From: Streptomyces sp. S465
GTDB taxonomy: Bacteria > Actinomycetota > Actinomycetes > Streptomycetales > Streptomycetaceae
Length of the DNA stretch: 64,000 nucleotides
Reading direction: 5' to 3'
Assembly (NCBI RefSeq): GCF_026898115.1
Contig: NZ_CP114036.1
Span: forward strand, 3,962,001 to 4,026,000
In this document: piece after piece, positions 58,887 to 64,000 of the stretch
How the letters are laid out: every line of letters begins with the position of its first letter
Numbering within the stretch: the stretch's first letter is position 1
Made by a program: the position numbers and the translations under genes
Notes under the pieces: generated by a model
Databases searched by the model: none
What the model was told of the DNA's origin: nothing
The model's input: the letters and a program-made list of their open reading frames with translations, nothing else

Positions 58887-59774
58887 TCAATCCCCCCTCG
58901 GTACGGAGCGTAGGTGCACGATGTCACCGGCGGAGACCGGCTCCTGGACCCCGCCCTCGGTGGCCAGGACCAGCCGTCCGTCGCCGTCGATCGCGACCGC
59001 CTCGCCGATCCGCTCCCGGCCGCCCGGAAGCTCGGCGCGCACCTGACGCCCGAGGGTCGCGCAGCCCGCCGCGTACGTCTCCTGGAGACCGCACGCCCCG
59101 GGGTCGCCCTCGAAGCGGCACCACTCCCCGTACCACTCCGCGATCGAGCGCAGCACGGCCCGCAGCAGCGGATCGCGGTCGGTGGAGACCGCACCGGCCA
59201 GGGCCAGCGACCCGGCGGTGGGCACGGGCAGTTCCTCCGCGCGCAGCGAGATGTTCAGCCCCATACCGATGACCACCGCGTCCCCGGCCCGCTCGGCGAG
59301 GATGCCGCCGAACTTCCGCTCCTCGCCCCCGACCGTCAGCAGCAGGTCGTTCGGCCACTTCAGCGCGGTGTCCACGCCCGCCGTCCGGCTGAGCGCCCCG
59401 GCGCCGGCGACCCCGGCGAGCAGCGGCAGCCAGCCCCAGCGCTCCGTGGGCACACCGGCCGCGCCGGGCCGTAGCAGGATGGAGAAGAAGAGCCCGGACC
59501 GGGCCGGGGCCGTCCAGGCGCGGTCGAGCCGGCCGCGCCCGGCGGTCTGCTCCTCGGCGATGAGCACCGTGCCCTCGGGGGCCCCGGCCTTGGCCCGGGC
59601 GACCAGATCCGTATTGGTCGAGCCGGTCAACCGCACCACCTCGAGCTCGGTCCACAGCCCGCCGGGACGCACCAGCCCCCGGCGCAGCGCGGCGGCGCTC
59701 AGCGGTGGCCGCTCCAGGTCGGACCAGCGGTTGTGCGCGTCACCGGGGCTGCCCGAGGTGTCAGAAGGCGTCAT
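58887..59774 (-). CDS. birA: Biotin--[acetyl-CoA-carboxylase] ligase
   Basis: Attaches biotin via biotinyl-5'-AMP to the carrier domain of acyl-CoA carboxylases, 295 residues. Seen: TGSTNTDLVARAKAG, the ATP/biotin loop AEEQTAGRGRLDRAW, GLFFSILLRP, LKWPNDLLL, GGILAER and IGMGLNIS, with a small C-terminal SH3-like cap (EAVAIDGDGRLVLATEGGVQ). There is no N-terminal HTH, so it is a monofunctional ligase rather than a repressor. ATG 59774 lacks a visible ribosome site. It is divergent from pccB, whose complex it modifies, across 215 bases. Confidence 0.94.
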   Translation of the reverse strand: MTPSDTSGSPGDAHNRWSDLERPPLSAAALRRGLVRPGGLWTELEVVRLTGSTNTDLVARAKAGAPEGTVLIAEEQTAGRGRLDRAWTAPARSGLFFSILLRPGAAGVPTERWGWLPLLAGVAGAGALSRTAGVDTALKWPNDLLLTVGGEERKFGGILAERAGDAVVIGMGLNISLRAEELPVPTAGSLALAGAVSTDRDPLLRAVLRSIAEWYGEWCRFEGDPGACGLQETYAAGCATLGRQVRAELPGGRERIGEAVAIDGDGRLVLATEGGVQEPVSAGDIVHLRSVPRGD

Positions 59775-59989
59775 GGGGGCCAGCCTAGGGTCAGGAGGTG
59801 TGGCCAACGACGCAGTGCCACCAAGCGGTGCCGCAGATACGCTACGTGCCGGTAGCCCAGCCAGCGCAACAGCCGCCAAGCGGCCCGAAGCCCCCATAAC
59901 TCCCATAGGTCCCGTCTGATTACCTTTCCACCCTCCACCTGAAGAAGTCCGCCGTATCCACCCCCAGGACGAGCAGGAGCCGCATCCCG

Positions 59990-61585
59990 ATGGCCGAGCC
60001 GGAGATCGCCCCCGAGATTCCAGACCGTCACACCACCGCGGGGAAGCTCGCGGACCTGGAGCGCCGCATCCAAGAAGCGACCCACGCCGGGTCCGCGCGC
60101 GCGGTGGAGAAGCAGCACGCCAAGGGCAAGCTGACCGCACGCGAGCGCATCGACCTCCTCCTGGACGAGGGGTCCTTCACCGAGCTCGACGAGTTCGCCC
60201 GGCACCGCTCGACCAACTTCGGCATCGAGCGGAACCGCCCGTACGGAGACGGGGTCGTCACCGGCTACGGCACGGTCGACGGCCGCCCGGTGGCCGTCTT
60301 CTCCCAGGACTTCACGGTCTTCGGCGGGGCGCTCGGGGAGGTGTTCGGCGAGAAGATCATCAAGGTCATGGACTTCGCGCTGAAGACCGGCTGCCCGGTC
60401 ATCGGCATCAACGACTCCGGTGGCGCCCGCATCCAGGAGGGTGTGGTCTCCCTCGGCATGTACGGCGAGATCTTCCGCCGCAACACCCATGCCTCCGGGG
60501 TGATTCCGCAGATCAGCCTGGTCGTGGGCCCGTGCGCGGGCGGTGCGGTCTACTCCCCGGCGATCACCGACTTCACGGTGATGGTCGACCAGACCTCGCA
60601 CATGTTCATCACCGGACCCGACGTGATCAAGACCGTCACCGGTGAGGACGTCGGCTTCGAGGCGCTGGGCGGCGCCCGGACGCACAACACCACCTCCGGT
60701 GTCGCGCACTACATGGCCGGCGACGAGAAGGACGGCATCGAGTACGTCAAGGCACTGCTGTCCTACCTCCCCTCCAACAACCTCTCCGAGCCCCCGGCCT
60801 TCCCCGACGAGGCCGAACTGGAGGTCTCGGACGAGGACCGGGAGATGGACACGCTCATCCCGGACTCGGCGAACCAGCCGTACGACATGCACAAGGCCAT
60901 CGAGCACGTCCTGGACGACAACGAGTTCCTGGAGACGCAGGCGCTCTTCGCGCCCAACATCCTCACCGGCTTCGGCCGGGTCGAGGGCCGCCCGGTGGGC
61001 ATCGTGGCCAACCAGCCGCTCCAGTTCGCCGGCTGTCTGGACATCGACGCCTCCGAGAAGGCCGCCCGCTTCGTGCGCACCTGCGACGCGTTCAACGTGC
61101 CCGTCCTGACCTTCGTGGACGTGCCCGGCTTCCTGCCCGGCACCGACCAGGAGTACAACGGCATCATCCGGCGCGGCGCCAAGCTGATCTTCGCCTACGC
61201 GGAGGCCACCGTCCCGCTGATCACCGTCATCACCCGCAAGGCGTTCGGCGGCGCCTACGACGTGATGGGCTCCAAGCACCTGGGCGCCGACCTCAACCTG
61301 GCCTGGCCGACCGCGCAGATCGCGGTCATGGGCGCCCAGGGCGCGGTCAACATCCTCCACCGGCGCACCATCGCCGCCGCCGACGACCCGGAGGCCACCC
61401 GCGCCGAGCTGATCGCGGACTACGAGGACACCCTGCTGAATCCGTATATCGCGGCCGAGCGGGGGTATGTGGATGCTGTGATCATGCCCTCCGAGACCCG
61501 CCGCCACATCGTCCGCGGCCTGCGGACCCTGCGGAACAAGCGCGAGGCGCTGCCCCCGAAGAAGCACGGCAACATCCCCCTCTAG
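59990..61585 (+). CDS. pccB: Propionyl/acetyl-CoA carboxylase beta (carboxyltransferase) subunit
   Basis: Carboxyltransferase transferring CO2 from carboxybiotin to propionyl-CoA (methylmalonyl-CoA) and possibly acetyl-CoA; it feeds polyketide and odd-chain fatty-acid metabolism. It has 531 residues with the two crotonase-like halves: FGGALGEVFGEKIIKVMDFA, NDSGGARIQEGVVSL, CAGGAVYSPAITDF; then FVDVPGFLPGTDQEYNGIIR and KAFGGAYDVMGSKHLGADL. Asp in GAYDVM (residue 424 here) aligns with the substrate-specifying Asp422 of S. coelicolor PccB. AGGAG ten bases before the ATG. Forms an operon with the epsilon subunit 15 bases downstream. Confidence 0.96.
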   Translation: MAEPEIAPEIPDRHTTAGKLADLERRIQEATHAGSARAVEKQHAKGKLTARERIDLLLDEGSFTELDEFARHRSTNFGIERNRPYGDGVVTGYGTVDGRPVAVFSQDFTVFGGALGEVFGEKIIKVMDFALKTGCPVIGINDSGGARIQEGVVSLGMYGEIFRRNTHASGVIPQISLVVGPCAGGAVYSPAITDFTVMVDQTSHMFITGPDVIKTVTGEDVGFEALGGARTHNTTSGVAHYMAGDEKDGIEYVKALLSYLPSNNLSEPPAFPDEAELEVSDEDREMDTLIPDSANQPYDMHKAIEHVLDDNEFLETQALFAPNILTGFGRVEGRPVGIVANQPLQFAGCLDIDASEKAARFVRTCDAFNVPVLTFVDVPGFLPGTDQEYNGIIRRGAKLIFAYAEATVPLITVITRKAFGGAYDVMGSKHLGADLNLAWPTAQIAVMGAQGAVNILHRRTIAAADDPEATRAELIADYEDTLLNPYIAAERGYVDAVIMPSETRRHIVRGLRTLRNKREALPPKKHGNIPL

Positions 61586-61600
61586 CGAAGGGCTGTTTCC

Positions 61601-61807
61601 ATGATCCGGATTGTCCGGGGCAACCCGACCCCCGAGGAGTTGGCCGCCGCACTGGCGGTGGTGCAAGCACGCGCGGCGGCCGCCACGGCCGCCGCGCAGA
61701 ACGAGGACGCTCCGGAGGAGTGGTCCGATCCGGCCCGAACCGTCCCCAGCCACCGGGTGCCGCACCCGGGCCCCATGGCATGGCGCACCACCTACTGGCC
61801 CGCCTGA
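61601..61807 (+). CDS. pccE: Acyl-CoA carboxylase epsilon subunit
   Basis: A 68-residue protein beginning MIRIVRGNPTPEELAAALAV, the hallmark of actinobacterial AccE/PccE subunits that tighten the alpha-beta carboxylase complex and raise its activity. An Ala-rich helix (AAATAAAQ) and a Trp/Pro/His-rich tail ending WRTTYWPA follow. Fifteen bases after pccB with only a weak GAAGGG ribosome site, so it probably depends on pccB translation. Confidence 0.92.
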   Translation: MIRIVRGNPTPEELAAALAVVQARAAAATAAAQNEDAPEEWSDPARTVPSHRVPHPGPMAWRTTYWPA

Positions 61808-61840
61808 GCCGGCCACCCACCGCACGACCGCCAGTGCTTC

Positions 61841-61882
61841 GCGCCGGGGCGCCTGAGTACCCGTACTCAGGCGCCCCGGCGC
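61841..61882 (+). terminator. Very strong hairpin after pccE
   Basis: GCGCCGGGGCGCCTGAGTAC, two bases (CC), GTACTCAGGCGCCCCGGCGC: a perfect 20-bp stem. An outer CCAGTG/CACTGG pair (61831-61836 and 61883-61888) extends it across a 4-base bulge. It ends 22 bases before the next small gene. Confidence 0.85.
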
Positions 61883-61904
61883 CACTGGCCTCAGGATCGA
61901 AAGC

Positions 61905-62036
61905 ATGCTGTGGTCCGAGCCGCCCGATGAGCCGCCCGAGGAACTGCGGCGGGCCGAGGCCATGCTCCGCCGGGCCCGCACCGTCCTGACCGTCTCCGTG
62001 ATGCTCGCGATGTGCCTGCTCAGCATGTGGGGATGA
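61905..62036 (+). CDS. 43-residue single-pass membrane peptide
   Basis: Start ATG 61905 with AGGA eight bases upstream; sequence opens MLWSEPPDEPPEELRRAEAM. A basic turn (LRRAR) is followed by a hydrophobic helix (TVLTVSVMLAMCLLSMWG) to the end. The pattern is acidic N-terminus, basic stop, one transmembrane helix. Its place between pccE and maf recalls a small unknown gene in the same place in S. coelicolor. It may be a small accessory protein of the carboxylase locus or a free membrane peptide. Confidence 0.6.
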   Translation: MLWSEPPDEPPEELRRAEAMLRRARTVLTVSVMLAMCLLSMWG

Positions 62037-62236
62037 GGCCGGGCCGGAGCAGCCGGCCTTCATCCGGGCCGAACGCCGAGACGTAACCCCGATTCGAAGC
62101 CGGACCCGGTGCCGGGGCGGGCCCCTCGGGACGAGGGACCAAGCCGCGGCCGAACCCCTGCCCCCGCCTGCGGGGGCGACCGGGTTCGGGGCAGAGCCCT
62201 GAGACGCGCGCGGGGGCCCGGCTTACCCTGGTGCGC

Positions 62237-62851
62237 ATGACTGCGCAGCGCACTCTCATCCTCGCCTCCGCCTCACCCGCCCGGCTCGGACTGCTGAAGC
62301 AGGCCGGACTGGCGCCGGAGGTGATCGTCAGCGGGGTGGACGAGGACGCGCTCAGCGCCGAGACGCCCGCCGAGCTGGCCCGGGTGCTGGCCGAGGCCAA
62401 GGCCACCGCCGTGGCCGCGCTCCCCGAGGCGGCCGGAGCCCTCGTCATCGGCTGCGACTCGGTGCTGGAGCTCGACGGTCAGGCGCTCGGCAAACCGGCG
62501 GACGCCGAGGAGGCCACCGCCCGCTGGAAGTCGATGCGCGGCCGGGCCGGGGTGCTGCGCACCGGGCACTGCGTGATCGACACGGCGGACGGCCGCCGCA
62601 CCTCGGCCACCGCGTCCACCACCGTCCACTTCGGTGAGCCGACGGACGACGAGATCGCGGCGTACGTCGCCAGCGGCGAACCGCTGCACGTGGCGGGCGC
62701 CTTCACGCTCGACGGCCGTTCAGCGCCGTTCATCGACGGCATCGAGGGCGACGCCGGAAACGTGATCGGGCTGTCCCTGCCGCTGTTCCGCCGGCTGCTG
62801 GCCGAACTGGACGTGCGGATCACCGACCTCTGGAGCGACGAGGCCCACTGA
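62237..62851 (+). CDS. maf: Maf-family nucleotide pyrophosphatase
   Basis: A 204-residue Maf/Ham1-fold house-cleaning enzyme that hydrolyses modified pyrimidine NTPs and is linked to septum formation. Seen: N-terminal TLILASASPARLGLLKQAGL (nucleotide-binding S-x-S-P-R), SGVDEDALS, VIGCDSVLELDGQALGKPAD with the catalytic Asp, GCHVIDT-type block GHCVIDTADG, and IDGIEGDAGNVIGLSLPLFR near the C-terminus. ATG 62237 chosen; GTG 62231 is two codons upstream. Upstream 190 bases hold GC-rich repeats including CCCCCGCCTGCGGGGG. Confidence 0.93.
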   Translation: MTAQRTLILASASPARLGLLKQAGLAPEVIVSGVDEDALSAETPAELARVLAEAKATAVAALPEAAGALVIGCDSVLELDGQALGKPADAEEATARWKSMRGRAGVLRTGHCVIDTADGRRTSATASTTVHFGEPTDDEIAAYVASGEPLHVAGAFTLDGRSAPFIDGIEGDAGNVIGLSLPLFRRLLAELDVRITDLWSDEAH

Positions 62852-62864
62852 CCCGAAGCGTCGC

Positions 62865-63326
62865 TCACGCGGGGCTCGGGGCGTCGTGGCCGCCGCCCGC
62901 CGCCTCGGCGGCGGGCTCAGCGGGCTCGGCGGGCCGCTCCGGCTCGTACCCCAGCAGGGTCAGCACGATCAGCCCCAGCACCACCATCAGCCACCCGAAC
63001 GCCAACCAGCCCACCAGGCCGACCGCGAACGCCCCCAACAGCCCGTGCACCACCGCACAGGTGATGAGCAGAATGCGGGCGAGCCGGCCGGGGGCCCGGT
63101 CGCGCACCGCGGTGCGCAGCAGCACCACCCCGCACACCAGCAGATAGAGGCCGAAGAGGCCGCCCGCGACCCAGGCGCCGATGGACATCGCGTCGGTGTC
63201 GAGGCCGCCCATGGACATCTGCTGACGGTCCACGACCAGGCCGAGGATCCAATTCAGCAGCGCTATGCCGACCGCTTCGAGCATCAGCGTCACAGCCGCC
63301 ACCGCGGCCACTGGTCTGCGCGCCAC
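62865..63326 (-). CDS. Small polytopic membrane protein
   Basis: A 153-residue protein with four hydrophobic segments: about 6-27 (VAAVAAVTLMLEAVGIALLN), 48-70 (IGAWVAGGLFGLYLLVCGVV), 82-100 (LARILLITCAVVHGLLGAF) and 102-125 (VGLVGWLAFGWLMVVLGLIV). The tail is Glu/Ala/Gly-rich. No recognised family; conserved-looking neighbour of maf and the carboxylase alpha gene. GAGGGGG five bases upstream selects GTG 63326. It converges with maf, stops 13 bases apart. Confidence 0.65.
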   Translation of the reverse strand: MARRPVAAVAAVTLMLEAVGIALLNWILGLVVDRQQMSMGGLDTDAMSIGAWVAGGLFGLYLLVCGVVLLRTAVRDRAPGRLARILLITCAVVHGLLGAFAVGLVGWLAFGWLMVVLGLIVLTLLGYEPERPAEPAEPAAEAAGGGHDAPSPA

Positions 63327-63669
63327 CGCGTCCCCCTCACTCCGTCGGTGCCGAAGCACGCTACTAACGGGTAAGCGCCGCGACAAGAGGTGTGGACGAG
63401 CAGAACACCGCGGCAAAGTTTCCGTTCCTCGTTCGTAGGGTTTCCACAAAGAATCGTGAAGCGCCGCAGCACGGCGGGCCAGAGACCTTGCCCACATCGC
63501 GGACCGTGCCGCAGGCCCGAAAACCGGGCGTACCGTGGAGCGACGGGGGATTCGGCCGCTCGCCCAAGGCGAGGTTCACGCTCCGTGTGGTCAAGCTCAC
63601 GCCAGGAGTCTTCTCGGCGCGAGGTGTCGCCTGTACCTAAACTCGGCTTGTTTCAAGGAGGGAGCCATC
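63327..63669. other. Divergent intergenic region before the carboxylase alpha gene
   Basis: 343 bases with no gene that I can support. It must contain promoters for the small membrane protein (leftward) and the carboxylase alpha subunit (rightward). A TAAACT word at about 63637 is a possible -10 element, without a convincing -35. Confidence 0.4.
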
Positions 63670-64000
63670 GTGCGCAAGGTGCTCATCGCCAATCGCGGCG
63701 AGATCGCTGTCCGTGTTGCCCGTGCCTGCCGGGATGCCGGGATCGCGAGCGTTGCCGTCTACGCCGATCCGGACCGGGACGCTGTGCATGTGCGCGCGGC
63801 CGACGAAGCCTACGCGCTGGGCGGTGACACCCCGGCGGCCAGCTATCTCGACCAGGCCAAGGTCCTGGCCGCGGCCGCCGAGTCCGGCGCCGACGCCGTC
63901 CACCCCGGCTATGGATTCCTCTCCGAGAACGCCGACTTCGCCCAGGCCGTCCTCGACGCCGGCCTGACCTGGATCGGCCCCCCGCCCCAGGCCATCCGCG
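63670..64000 (+). CDS. accA: Acyl-CoA carboxylase alpha subunit (biotin carboxylase/carrier), N-terminal part
   Basis: First 110 codons; the gene runs off the right edge. It opens VRKVLIANRGEIAVRVARAC, followed by SVAVYADPDRDAVHVRAADE and VHPGYGFLSENADFAQAVL, the conserved N-terminal biotin-carboxylase fold. This subunit carboxylates its own biotin (added by BirA) and passes CO2 to PccB. In Streptomyces the equivalent accA2 gene lies in this neighbourhood. AAGGAGG about eight bases before GTG 63670. Confidence 0.94.
   Translation, partial: MRKVLIANRGEIAVRVARACRDAGIASVAVYADPDRDAVHVRAADEAYALGGDTPAASYLDQAKVLAAAAESGADAVHPGYGFLSENADFAQAVLDAGLTWIGPPPQAIR

Noticed and set aside
59799..59919. Short frame VANDAVPPSGAADTL in the birA-pccB gap
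   Set aside because: The AGGAGG site lies directly against its GTG, leaving no proper spacing, and the frame overlaps the region expected to hold two divergent promoters.

Overview
The window is chromosomal DNA of a Streptomyces (or very close relative). The evidence is the very high GC content, the frequent GTG and TTG starts behind AGGAGG-type ribosome sites, a tRNA-Leu(UAA) gene of bldA type, a conservon (cvn) operon, tandem resuscitation-promoting factors and many single-copy Streptomyces core genes. I see no prophage, insertion sequence, CRISPR array or rRNA operon, so this is core chromosome rather than an island.

Layout. 0-15 kb: partial urocanate hydratase (hutU), a PLP-dependent decarboxylase, a membrane protein followed by a tandem-repeat tract, an RpiR-type regulator, malonyl-CoA synthetase (matB), cystathionine beta-synthase, an SGNH hydrolase, a large repeat-rich gap (10.2-11.8 kb), a thiolase and small conserved proteins. 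15-31 kb: a Bax-1-like membrane protein, bldA, an FtsX-type ABC exporter, a cyclopropane-fatty-acid synthase, NADH dehydrogenase II behind Rex-like operators, and a leftward block ppx - DUF501 - ftsB-like - eno - rpfA - rpf2 - P450. rpfA carries a c-di-AMP (ydaO-type) riboswitch. 31-37.5 kb: a complete conservon cvnABCD continuing into two P450 genes and a crotonase. 37.5-49 kb: mazG, a SurA-like lipoprotein, a Ser/Thr kinase coupled to a membrane protein, an HTH-methylase-specificity fusion, two secreted proteins, a secreted HNH nuclease, a DUF2079 protein and a VOC protein. 49-64 kb: L,D-transpeptidase, a short LAXTG sortase substrate, hutH, a GAF-GGDEF cyclase, enoyl-CoA hydratase, an isolated CYP157-like P450, adenylate cyclase, birA, pccB, the carboxylase epsilon subunit, a 43-residue membrane peptide, maf, and the start of the biotin-carboxylase subunit.

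How the genes fit together. Several themes recur. Second-messenger and developmental control: bldA, c-di-AMP riboswitch, GGDEF protein, adenylate cyclase, conservon GTPase module. Cell-wall remodelling: two Rpf muralytic proteins, L,D-transpeptidase, FtsB, Maf, sortase substrate. Acyl-CoA carboxylase assembly: birA next to pccB-pccE and the biotin-carrying subunit. Histidine catabolism is split, with hutU at the left edge and hutH 50 kb away, but both starts carry similar palindromes.

The observations I rate highest are: a TTA codon in cvnC, which makes the conservon operon a candidate target of the bldA gene lying 17 kb away; two CYP157-like P450s lacking the ExxR motif; a methylase-specificity fusion in which the catalytic NPPF motif reads HPPF; paired Rex-like sites at ndh; and the shared hut palindromes. 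From memory of Streptomyces coelicolor gene order, the left two thirds and the right quarter of this window come from opposite replichores there, so a rearrangement junction probably lies between about 44 and 49 kb. No database search was possible; family names rest on motifs read by eye.
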